A stretch of 64,000 nucleotides of DNA from assembly GCF_003369795.1 (NCBI RefSeq), contig NZ_CP026730.1, positions 4,703,001-4,767,000 of the forward strand, in the 5' to 3' direction. Below are positions 43,286-50,689 of this stretch, in pieces. A model generated the notes under the pieces. The model saw only the letters and a program-made list of their open reading frames with translations, was not told the origin of the DNA and ran no database searches. How positions within the stretch are numbered: the stretch's first letter is position 1; each line of letters starts with the position of its first letter. This stretch comes from Streptomyces sp. CB09001 (GTDB lineage Bacteria > Actinomycetota > Actinomycetes > Streptomycetales > Streptomycetaceae). The position numbers were made by a program, and so were the translations under genes.

Positions 43286-43822
43286 CTACTCGGCGGCCAG
43301 GACCGCCTCGGCGTCCAGCGTGACGCCGACGGCCTCGACCACGGCGGCGATCTTGAACGCCTCCTGGATCGTCTCGCGGTCCACCCCGGCCTTGCGGAGC
43401 ACCTGCTCGTGCGAGTCCAGGCACATGCCGCAGCCGTTGATGGCGGACACCGCGAAGGACCACAGCTCGAAGTCGACCTTGTCGACGCCCGGGTTGCCGA
43501 TGACGTTCATCCGCAGACCGGCGCGCAGGGTGCCGTACTCGTGGTCCGACAGCAGATGCCGGGTGCGGTAGAAGACGTTGTTCATCGCCATCACGGCGGC
43601 GGCCGACTTGGCGGCCGTGTACGCCTCCGGCGTGAGGTTCGCCTTCGCCTCCGGCTCCAGCTCGCGCAGCACGATGGGGGAGCGCGAGGCGATGGCGGTC
43701 GCCAGCACCGTGCCCCACAGCTGCTGCGCCGGGAGACCGGAGTTGCCGATGACCGAACCCAGGTTGAGCTTCAGGTCCTTGGCGTAGTCCGGGACGGCGG
43801 ACTTCAGGGAGTCGAGGGACAT
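43286..43822 (-). CDS. ahpD: Alkyl hydroperoxide reductase AhpD
   Basis: The protein has 178 residues. The thioredoxin-like active site CGMCLDSH (Cys131, Cys134, His138) is preceded by the conserved Glu of the proton-relay. The protein reduces AhpC using lipoamide-linked electrons in actinobacteria. It lies six bases downstream of ahpC on the same strand, forming an ahpC-ahpD operon facing away from oxyR. Confidence 0.95.
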   Translation of the reverse strand: MSLDSLKSAVPDYAKDLKLNLGSVIGNSGLPAQQLWGTVLATAIASRSPIVLRELEPEAKANLTPEAYTAAKSAAAVMAMNNVFYRTRHLLSDHEYGTLRAGLRMNVIGNPGVDKVDFELWSFAVSAINGCGMCLDSHEQVLRKAGVDRETIQEAFKIAAVVEAVGVTLDAEAVLAAE

Positions 43823-43828
43823 GTCAGA

Positions 43829-44383
43829 TCACTCTCCCGAGAGCAGCGCGACCGGGTCCAGGGTCTCGTCGCCCTTGCTCCAGTTGCACGGGCAGAGCTC
43901 GTCGGTCTGCAGGGCGTCGAGGACCCGCAGGACCTCCTTGGGGTTACGGCCGACGCTGCCGGCGGTGACCATCGTGAACTGGATCTCGTTGTTCTGGTCC
44001 ACGATGAAGACCGCGCGCTGCGCGAAGCCGTCCTCGCCCTCGATGCCGAGGTCACGCATGAGCTCGTGCTTCGAGTCGGCCAGCATCGGGAAGGGCAGGT
44101 CGGTCAGGTCCGGGTGGTCCTTGCGCCAGGCGTGGTGCACGAACTCGGAGTCGCCGGAGAAGCCGAGGATCTGGGCGTCACGGTCGGCGAACTCGTCGTT
44201 CAGCTTGCCGAAGGCGGCGATCTCGGTCGGGCACACGAAGGTGAAGTCCTTGGGCCAGGCGAAGACGACCTTCCACTGACCCTCGTAGGTCTTGTGGTTG
44301 ATCTGCTGGAACTCCTTGCCCTTCTCCAGCGAGACACAGGCGGTCAGGTCGAACTCGGGGAACTTGTCACCGACAGTGAGCAC
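43829..44383 (-). CDS. ahpC: Peroxiredoxin AhpC
   Basis: The protein has 184 residues. The GTG at 44383 has GGAG five bases upstream; a longer frame exists but lacks conservation. The peroxidatic Cys51 is in FVCPTE, with Thr and Arg of the active site nearby, and the C-terminal resolving cysteines are in CPCNW (Cys164/166). It reduces hydrogen peroxide and organic hydroperoxides and is recycled by AhpD. It is divergently transcribed from oxyR. Confidence 0.95.
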   Translation of the reverse strand: MLTVGDKFPEFDLTACVSLEKGKEFQQINHKTYEGQWKVVFAWPKDFTFVCPTEIAAFGKLNDEFADRDAQILGFSGDSEFVHHAWRKDHPDLTDLPFPMLADSKHELMRDLGIEGEDGFAQRAVFIVDQNNEIQFTMVTAGSVGRNPKEVLRVLDALQTDELCPCNWSKGDETLDPVALLSGE

Positions 44384-44480
44384 GTGCTCTCCAAAAGCGC
44401 AGCGAAGAAACACCCATTTTGCGAGTGTTTCCCAGGGGTTGGACGTTAGTGATGTTGGCACAGGGTGCATTGATTAGTGA

Positions 44481-44519
44481 AATAGCTACACTCGGTCCAG
44501 TTGATCGGAGGTGGCTATT
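44481..44519. promoter_or_regulatory. Inverted repeat in the oxyR-ahpC intergenic region
   Basis: The arm AATAGCTAC (44481-44489) faces GTGGCTATT (44511-44519), 8 of 9 complementary. It covers the oxyR ribosome site and part of its leader. It may be an OxyR operator or an RNA hairpin that hides the start site; the two possibilities are not separable by eye. Confidence 0.45.
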
Positions 44520-44520
44520 A

Positions 44521-45459
44521 GTGTCCAGTAAGAAGAGGCAGCCCAGCCTCGCTCAGCTGCGGGCTTTCGACGCGGTCGCCGAGCATCTGCACTTCCGTGA
44601 CGCCGCCGCCGCGATCGGCATGAGCCAGCCGGCGCTCTCGGGCGCCGTCTCCGCCCTGGAGGAGGCACTGGGTGTCACCCTCCTGGAGCGTACGACGCGC
44701 AAGGTGCTGCTCTCACCGGCCGGCGAGCGGCTCGCGGTGCGGACGAAGGCGGTACTGGCGGAGGTCGGCGCGCTCCTCGAGGAGGCGGAGGCGGTACGGG
44801 CGCCCTTCACCGGCGCGCTGCGGCTCGGCGTCATCCCCACCGTGGCGCCGTACCTGCTGCCCACGGTGCTGCGGCTGGTGCACGACCGCTACCCCGACCT
44901 CGACCTCCAGGTCCACGAGGAGCAGACCGCCAGCCTCCTGGACGGGCTCACCACCGGCCGCCTCGACCTGCTCCTGCTCGCGGTCCCGCTCGGCGTCCCC
45001 GGCGTCACCGAACTCCCGCTCTTCGACGAGGACTTCGTCCTGGTCACGCCGCTCGACCACCGGCTCGGCGGCCGGGAGGGCCTCGAACGCTCGGTGCTGC
45101 GCGAGCTGAAGCTGCTGCTGCTCGACGAGGGGCACTGCCTGCGCGACCAGGCACTCGACATCTGTCGGGAGGCGGGCCGCGCGGGTGTCCCGGCGACGAC
45201 CACGGCCGCCGGACTGTCCACGCTGGTGCAACTGGTGGCGGGCGGCCTCGGTGTGACGCTGCTGCCCCGCACCGCCGTCCGGGTGGAGACCTCCCGGTCC
45301 AGCCGGCTCCTCACCGCGTCGTTCACCGACCCGGCCCCCACCCGCCGCGTCGCCCTCGCCATGCGTACGGGCGCGGCCCGGTCCGCGGAGTACGCGGAAC
45401 TGGCGGCGGCCCTGCGGGAGGCGATGGCGGACCTGCCGGTGCGGACGGTGCACGACTGA
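44521..45459 (+). CDS. oxyR: LysR-type peroxide sensor OxyR
   Basis: The protein has 312 residues with a GTG start behind GGAGG. The LysR helix-turn-helix (about 10-65; QLRAFDAVAEHLHFRDAAAAIGMSQPALS) is followed by the effector domain with GHCLRDQALDIC: Cys206 and Cys215 are spaced as the redox pair of OxyR. Divergent placement from ahpC-ahpD matches the S. coelicolor peroxide regulon, in which OxyR activates both its own gene and ahpCD. Confidence 0.94.
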   Translation: MSSKKRQPSLAQLRAFDAVAEHLHFRDAAAAIGMSQPALSGAVSALEEALGVTLLERTTRKVLLSPAGERLAVRTKAVLAEVGALLEEAEAVRAPFTGALRLGVIPTVAPYLLPTVLRLVHDRYPDLDLQVHEEQTASLLDGLTTGRLDLLLLAVPLGVPGVTELPLFDEDFVLVTPLDHRLGGREGLERSVLRELKLLLLDEGHCLRDQALDICREAGRAGVPATTTAAGLSTLVQLVAGGLGVTLLPRTAVRVETSRSSRLLTASFTDPAPTRRVALAMRTGAARSAEYAELAAALREAMADLPVRTVHD

Positions 45460-45507
45460 GCGACCGCCCGCCGGGACGGCCGCTCGGCCGGTCGTACGCC
45501 GGCGGAA

Positions 45508-47850
45508 CTACTCCGTGCGCAGCCCCTCCGGCCGCATCAGCCGCAGCAGCGGCGGCAGGCTGCACAGCGTCACCACCAGGACGACCGCGGCGCCGATGCC
45601 GGTCATGGACAGGACGCCGGTCCAGTCGACGCCGACCGGGGTGTTCGTCATCTTCAGCAGCACCGTGCCCAGGGTCAGGCCCACCACCGAGGCGAGCAGC
45701 AGGCCGAGCACGATGGGAATCGCCGTCTGCCAGAGCACCGAGAGGCTGAGCGTGCGGCGCCGGGTGCCGAAGGCGACCAGGGCCGACAGCAGCTTCTTGC
45801 GCTCGCGCAGCTGCTCCAGCTGCGAGACCAGCAGACTGGCGCCGATCAGCGCCAGCACGCACGCCGCCCCCACGAACAGGCCGGTGCGGATGGCGTCGAA
45901 CCGGTCGGTCCGCTCGGTCGCCGACCAGGTCACGGCGTCCGCGAGCGGGTCGATGGCCGCCGTGGTGTTCCGCACCAGGTCGTGCACGTCCGGCACCGAC
46001 TCGTCCAGCTGGAGATAGGCGTGTCCGTCCAGCGTCGGTGCGAGCGATGTCGGCACCGCCCCCGGCGTGATGAGGAAGCCGCCCCGGTCGGTCCCGGCCA
46101 GCAGCCCCGGAAGCGCCTTCGCCGTCTTGATGCCCTGCGGAACCGTCCAGGGGACCGCCTGGCGCTGCGGACCGCCCTCGTAGGTCGGGTCCGAGTACAG
46201 CTTCCGGCCGGGGGCGGCCAGCTTCGTCATGTCCTCCCCGGTGTCCCACTCGGCACCGTGAACGGCGAACACGTCGCCGTCCGCGCACGAGGGCAGCCTG
46301 GAGATCTCCCGCAGCGACGCGCAGTCGCCCACGGTGAGCATCGTGCCGTGCTCCGGGTCCCGGGCGCGGTCGCCCACGTAGCCCTCGGAGAAGGCGTAGA
46401 CCGCCGTCACCCCCTTGGTCTCGCGGAACTTCTCGGCCGCCGGGGCCATCGGGACCCCGCTCGACAGCTGCGCCTCCATCTGCGCCCGCGACACGTCCTG
46501 CCCGGTGGACTTGGTGTAGTCGTCGTCCACGCCGGCGAACAGCATCTGCAGCGCGATCGCCCCGGCGACGGCCACCGCGATGCCGTTGACCATCCGGGCC
46601 GCCGTGCCGCTGCTCAGCTGGAGCCTGCGCACGGCCAGCTGCCAGGCCACGCCGCCGGAGCCGAGCCGGGCGACGACACTCTCCACGATCCACGGCAGCA
46701 GCGCGGTCACGCCGACCAGGAGGAGGACGACACCGCCGGTCACCAGGTACTGGTTGAAGTCGCCGTTCTCCCGGCCGTTGCCGATCATCGGGTAGAGCAT
46801 CGCCAGTCCGGCCAGCGGCAGTATCAGCCGCCACCACAGCCGGCGCCGGGCCGGCCGGCTGTCGCGCACCACGCCGAGCGGTTCGATGACGACCCCGCGC
46901 AGCGCGAACAGCGTCACCAGCACCGCCGCCGCCGGCACCGCCACCGCCACCAGCAGGGCCAGCACCGGCGAGGGGTTGAGATAGCTGGGGAACACGCTGA
47001 TGCGGAACACCTCGGCGCTGCCGGCGAGTTGCCGCCCGACCATGAAGAACACGGCACCGAAGACCAGCCCGAGGGCCGCGCCGGCCATCGCCTCGCCGGC
47101 GGCGATGCGCCTGGTCATGCGGCTGTCGGAGCCGACCAGCCGCAGCGCCGCGAGCCGCCGGTCCCGCCGCTCGCCGCCGAACCGCACGGCGGCGGCGATG
47201 AACACCGCGACCGGCATCAGCAGCACCACGAAGACGACGAGGATCAGCAGGATCAGCACCGGGTCGGACTGCTCCTCCCCCGGATCCGGGTCTCCGAACC
47301 GGTCGATACGCTCGATCCGGCCCGAGGCGATGTGTTCCGCGAGCCCCTCCGCGCCCCGGTAGTAGGCGAGTTCGGCCGAGCCGATCAGCCCCTCCTCGGC
47401 GATCGTGCCGACGATCCGCTCCGGCAGCCGCTCACGCAGCAGCGCGCCGGAGTCCGAGTTCAGCAGCTCCCGCAGCGCGGGGGAGACCACCATCTCGCCC
47501 TGCGCCGGGAACTTCTCCACCCCCGGCGGCAGCGGGGCCCGCGGTCCCTCCGGCTCCAGGGCCCGGCCCCGGACGTCCTTGTCGCGGAAGTCCTCGTCGA
47601 CGTCGGCGATCACGAGGGTGTCGTTCGCCTTCGGCATCGGGTCGGAGGCGTAGGTGATGTCGGAGCGCGCCGCCTCCCGGTCGTGCCGGACGGTGAGCGC
47701 GTTCGGCAGGGCCGTCGTCAGCAGCAGCAGCGCCACGCCGAGCCCGACGCCGACGGCCGTCAGCACGGCCCGGGTCCACCCCTCCCGGCCGCCGGTGAAG
47801 GCGAAGCGGACGCCCAGCATCAGGTCGGCGGCCCACTGGCGCACGTTCAT
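45508..47850 (-). CDS. ABC transporter permease (FtsX-like)
   Basis: The 780-residue permease has two FtsX-like repeats. A first membrane segment (WTRAVLTAVGVGLGVALLLLT) is followed by a periplasmic domain, a three-helix cluster (LILLILVVFVVLLMPVAVFI and following), a pair of helices in the middle, a second large extracellular domain (about 440-640) and a final three-helix cluster at the C-terminus. It overlaps the ATPase gene by four bases. MacB/FtsX systems export or sense peptides and antibiotics; the cargo is unknown. Confidence 0.88.
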   Translation of the reverse strand: MNVRQWAADLMLGVRFAFTGGREGWTRAVLTAVGVGLGVALLLLTTALPNALTVRHDREAARSDITYASDPMPKANDTLVIADVDEDFRDKDVRGRALEPEGPRAPLPPGVEKFPAQGEMVVSPALRELLNSDSGALLRERLPERIVGTIAEEGLIGSAELAYYRGAEGLAEHIASGRIERIDRFGDPDPGEEQSDPVLILLILVVFVVLLMPVAVFIAAAVRFGGERRDRRLAALRLVGSDSRMTRRIAAGEAMAGAALGLVFGAVFFMVGRQLAGSAEVFRISVFPSYLNPSPVLALLVAVAVPAAAVLVTLFALRGVVIEPLGVVRDSRPARRRLWWRLILPLAGLAMLYPMIGNGRENGDFNQYLVTGGVVLLLVGVTALLPWIVESVVARLGSGGVAWQLAVRRLQLSSGTAARMVNGIAVAVAGAIALQMLFAGVDDDYTKSTGQDVSRAQMEAQLSSGVPMAPAAEKFRETKGVTAVYAFSEGYVGDRARDPEHGTMLTVGDCASLREISRLPSCADGDVFAVHGAEWDTGEDMTKLAAPGRKLYSDPTYEGGPQRQAVPWTVPQGIKTAKALPGLLAGTDRGGFLITPGAVPTSLAPTLDGHAYLQLDESVPDVHDLVRNTTAAIDPLADAVTWSATERTDRFDAIRTGLFVGAACVLALIGASLLVSQLEQLRERKKLLSALVAFGTRRRTLSLSVLWQTAIPIVLGLLLASVVGLTLGTVLLKMTNTPVGVDWTGVLSMTGIGAAVVLVVTLCSLPPLLRLMRPEGLRTE

Positions 47851-48536
47851 ACGACCCGCTCCATGTCCCGGGACTTGCCGTCGCGTACGACGATCTCGCG
47901 GTCGGAGTAGGCGGCCACCCGTGCCTCGTGCGTGACCAGCACGACCGCGGCGTTGGTGGAGCGGGCGGCGTCCGTGAGGAGTTCCATCACGCGCTCCCCG
48001 TTGAGGGAGTCCAGCGCGCCGGTCGGCTCGTCCGCGAAGAGCACGCGCGGGTTGGTGACCAGCGAGCGTGCCACCGCGACCCGCTGCCCCTGGCCGCCCG
48101 AGACCTCGCCGGGCCGCTTCTTCCTGAGGTCGTCGACCTCCAGCCGCTCCATCCAGCCCAGCGCGGCCCGCTCGGCCTCCTTGCGGGAGGTGCCGTTCAG
48201 GCGCAGCGGAAGGGCGACGTTCTCGACGCAGGTCAGCTCCGGCACCAACTGGCCGAACTGGAACACGAACCCGAAGTCCGAGCGGCGCAGAGCACTGCGC
48301 TGGGCGTCGGACATCGCCGACAGCTCGCGCCCGTTGTACGTGATCGTCCCCGAGTCGGGCGGCACGATGCCGGCGAGGCAGTGCAGCAGCGTCGACTTGC
48401 CGGACCCGGAGGGGCCCATGACGGCGACGACCTCGCCGGGGTGGATGGAGAACTCGGCACCGTCGAGGGCGAGGGTGGGGCCGTAGGCCTTGCGGAGCTG
48501 GTCCGCCGAGAGCAGGGAACCTGCGGGGGGAGTCAT
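47847..48536 (-). CDS. ABC transporter ATP-binding protein (MacB/LolD type)
   Basis: The protein has 229 residues with Walker A GPSGSGKST, Q-loop (FVFQFGQLVPE), signature VSGGQGQRVAVARSL, Walker B VLFADEPTGALD and the His switch THEAR. It is the ATPase for the FtsX-like permease. Its start overlaps the padR stop and its stop overlaps the permease start (ATGA each), so the three genes are one translationally coupled unit. Confidence 0.95.
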   Translation of the reverse strand: MTPPAGSLLSADQLRKAYGPTLALDGAEFSIHPGEVVAVMGPSGSGKSTLLHCLAGIVPPDSGTITYNGRELSAMSDAQRSALRRSDFGFVFQFGQLVPELTCVENVALPLRLNGTSRKEAERAALGWMERLEVDDLRKKRPGEVSGGQGQRVAVARSLVTNPRVLFADEPTGALDSLNGERVMELLTDAARSTNAAVVLVTHEARVAAYSDREIVVRDGKSRDMERVV

Positions 48537-49057
48537 CGGGTTACCGCCTCACGGAGCTTGTCGAGGCGCGCGGCGGTCAGTTCCAGCCAGCGCAGGTCGG
48601 CCTCGAGATGGAACAGGGCGTGGTCGCAGATGAGCTGGTCGGCGAGATCGCCCTTGCGCTTGCGGTCGGTGAGGATGCGCATGCTGCGCAGGTGTTCCGA
48701 ACGCTGGGTGTCGAGGATGTCGGCGGCGTCGCGGTGGGTGAGCAGCGCGAGGACGACCTTGGTGTACAGCGTCGACTGGAGGTACGGCTCGGGCTTCTCC
48801 GGCGTGGCGAGCCACCGCTGTACGTCGGTGATCCCCTCGTCGGTGATCGCGTACCGCTTGCGCTCGGGACCGCCGCCCGCCTCGATGCCGTCGACCACGA
48901 CGAGGCCGTTCTTCAGCAGGCGGGACATCGTCGAATAGACCTGGCCGTAGTGCAGCGGCCGGTCGTGACCGAACTTCTCGTCGAAGGCGCGCTTGAGGTC
49001 GTAACCGTGGCGCGGCCCGGACTCCAGGAGCCCTAGGAGGGTGTGACCGATGGACAT
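48533..49057 (-). CDS. PadR-family transcriptional regulator
   Basis: The protein has 174 residues from the ATG at 49057; the frame extends further but the PadR domain begins here (MSIGHTLLGLLESGPRHGYDLK). The winged helix continues with FGHDRPLHYGQVYSTMSRLLKNGLV, and the C-terminal part forms the dimerisation helices. It is the first gene of the ABC operon and a dyad-symmetric site overlaps its promoter, which indicates autorepression, probably released by a drug or peptide ligand. Confidence 0.92.
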   Translation of the reverse strand: MSIGHTLLGLLESGPRHGYDLKRAFDEKFGHDRPLHYGQVYSTMSRLLKNGLVVVDGIEAGGGPERKRYAITDEGITDVQRWLATPEKPEPYLQSTLYTKVVLALLTHRDAADILDTQRSEHLRSMRILTDRKRKGDLADQLICDHALFHLEADLRWLELTAARLDKLREAVTR

Positions 49058-49072
49058 GCGGAGCACTCTACA

Positions 49073-49105
49073 CACGGTGTATACCCCCGATGTATACGCA
49101 CCGTG
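49073..49105. promoter_or_regulatory. Probable PadR operator
   Basis: CACGGTGTATAC (49073-49084) faces GTATACGCACCGTG (49092-49105) as an imperfect dyad; GTATAC occurs in both arms. It lies 16 bases upstream of the padR start codon, over the likely promoter. Confidence 0.65.
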
Positions 49106-49230
49106 CAGAGATCGTGGCGCCCGGTTCACGAGGGCGACGGGGCCGCAGGTCGGAGCCGATTGTCACGGTTCCGCTACGACGGGGGGCCGCACCTCCGCAT
49201 CGCTGCGGTGGTGCGGCCGGCGAGGGTCGG

Positions 49231-49506
49231 TCACGGCGGGGGCGCGGCCCCCGGCCCGCCGCCCCCCGGCGGGCGGCCGCGGCGCGGCAACGGCCCGGTG
49301 TCACGGGGCAGCCGCCCGGCCTCCGTCAGCGCCCTGCGGAGCAGGAACTCGATCTGGGCGTTGGCCGAGCGCAGCTCGTCGCCCGCCCAGCGGGCCAGCG
49401 CCTCGTACACCTGCGGGTCGAGCCGCAGCAGCACCTGCTTGCGCTGCCGCGGCCGGCGCTTCGGTGCCGGGCCCTCGGGCCCGGAATCCTCGGGCGGGTT
49501 CGTCAC
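49231..49506 (-). CDS. Small ribbon-helix-helix-like protein
   Basis: The product has 91 residues with a GTG start overlapping the SPFH stop (GTGA). After a Pro/Gly/basic N-terminus the core RKQVLLRLDPQVYEALARWA, then LRSANAQIEFLLRRAL, matches the beta strand plus two helices of Arc/MetJ-type ribbon-helix-helix proteins. The C-terminus is a Pro/Gly tail. It may bind the large palindrome in front of the SPFH gene and regulate this operon; that is inferred. Confidence 0.82.
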   Translation of the reverse strand: MTNPPEDSGPEGPAPKRRPRQRKQVLLRLDPQVYEALARWAGDELRSANAQIEFLLRRALTEAGRLPRDTGPLPRRGRPPGGGGPGAAPPP

Positions 49507-50441
49507 TGGTAGAGCGTCCCCGTGTTCAGGACCGGCTGGGCGGCGCGGTCCCCGCAGAGCACGACCATCAGGTTGGACACCATCGCCGCCTTGCGTTCGT
49601 CGTCCATCTCCACGATGCCCTGCTCGCTGATCCGGGCGAGCGCCGCCTCGACCATGCCGACCGCGCCGTCCACGATCTGCCGACGCGCGGCGACCACCGC
49701 ACCGGCCTGCTGCCGCTGGAGCATGGCCGAGGCGATCTCCGGCGCGTACGCGAGGTGCGTGAAGCGGGACTCGATGATCTGCACGCCGGCCGCCTCCACG
49801 CGCGCGTGCAGCTCGACGGCGAGCTTCTCGGTGATCTCCTCGGCGTTGCCGCGCAGCGAGAGGCCGTCCTCGTCGTGGGCGTCGTAGGGGTATTCGATGG
49901 CGATGTGCCGCACGGCCGCCTCGGTCTGGGTGGAGACGAACTCGATGTAGTCGTCCACCTCGAAGGTGGCCTGCGCGGTGTCCTCCACCCGCCACACCAC
50001 GACCGCCGCCAGCTCGATGGGGTTGCCGTACGCGTCGTTGACCTTCAGGACGGCCGTCTCGTGGTTGCGCACCCGCGTCGAGATCTTGGTGCGGGAGGTG
50101 AAGGGGTTGACCCAGCGCAGGCCGTCCTGGCGGATGGTGCCCCGGTACCGTCCGAAGAGCTGCACCACGCGGGCCTCACCCGGCGCCACCATGTTCAGGC
50201 CGCACATCGCGAGGAAGGCGGCGACGGCGATCAGGATGCCCGCGATGATCAGCACCGCCTTGGCGCCGGTGGAGGCGGCCGCGGTCGCGGTGACGATCAG
50301 GCCGGCGCCGACGAGCAGCCCGACCAGGCCGAGCAGCAGCGCGAGGCCGCCGCCGATGCTGTGTGCCTGATTCTCCCGCACCCGCGGCGCCGGCATCTCG
50401 GGCACATCCGCGGTGACCTGTGGGGCATCGTGCGTGGACAT
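49503..50441 (-). CDS. SPFH/band 7 domain membrane protein
   Basis: The protein has 312 residues from the ATG at 50441 (GGGGGACC upstream). Two adjacent membrane segments (about 31-75; GGLALLLGLVGLLVGAGLIV, then AVLIIAGILIAVAAFLAM) are followed by the SPFH domain (about 83-270; VVQLFGRYRGTIRQDGLRWVNP, VVVWRVEDTAQATFEVDDY, SRFTHLAYAPEIASAM). Proteins of this kind organise membrane microdomains or regulate membrane proteases. It is co-translated with the RHH gene. Confidence 0.92.
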   Translation of the reverse strand: MSTHDAPQVTADVPEMPAPRVRENQAHSIGGGLALLLGLVGLLVGAGLIVTATAAASTGAKAVLIIAGILIAVAAFLAMCGLNMVAPGEARVVQLFGRYRGTIRQDGLRWVNPFTSRTKISTRVRNHETAVLKVNDAYGNPIELAAVVVWRVEDTAQATFEVDDYIEFVSTQTEAAVRHIAIEYPYDAHDEDGLSLRGNAEEITEKLAVELHARVEAAGVQIIESRFTHLAYAPEIASAMLQRQQAGAVVAARRQIVDGAVGMVEAALARISEQGIVEMDDERKAAMVSNLMVVLCGDRAAQPVLNTGTLYQ

Positions 50442-50461
50442 GGGTGGTCCCCCGTTCTCTC

Positions 50462-50495
50462 TTTGCTGGCAAAGTGATATCACTTTACCTGCAAA
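50462..50495. promoter_or_regulatory. Large palindrome upstream of the SPFH gene
   Basis: The core AAAGTGATATCACTTT (50471-50486) is perfectly self-complementary, and outer arms TTTGC and GCAAA extend the symmetry to 34 bases (15 of 17 positions per arm). It lies 21 bases upstream of the SPFH start and probably overlaps its promoter. Confidence 0.7.
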
Positions 50496-50689
50496 TGACA
50501 ACCCTGCGCCCCTCTCGTACGTCGGTTCCTGTGGAACGGGTGCTGATTCTCACGTCCGTACAAGGCTGGATCGGTTGCCGTTTGTCACATCTCCCGGTGT
50601 TAGCTTTCTGAGCTGACCTGAGCGACGAACCTGTGCGACGCGTGAGCGAGACGTGCCCACAGATGACCGAAGCGGAGCGGATCGGACCC

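Noticed and set aside
45323..46837. 504-codon minus-strand frame overlapping the FtsX-like permease
   Set aside because: Wrong frame of the same strand; it lacks membrane segments, whereas the permease frame has the expected helices.
50633..50689. Upstream extension of the PBP start
   Set aside because: Earlier starts lack a ribosome site; the ATG at 50690 has one and gives a normal basic cytoplasmic tail.
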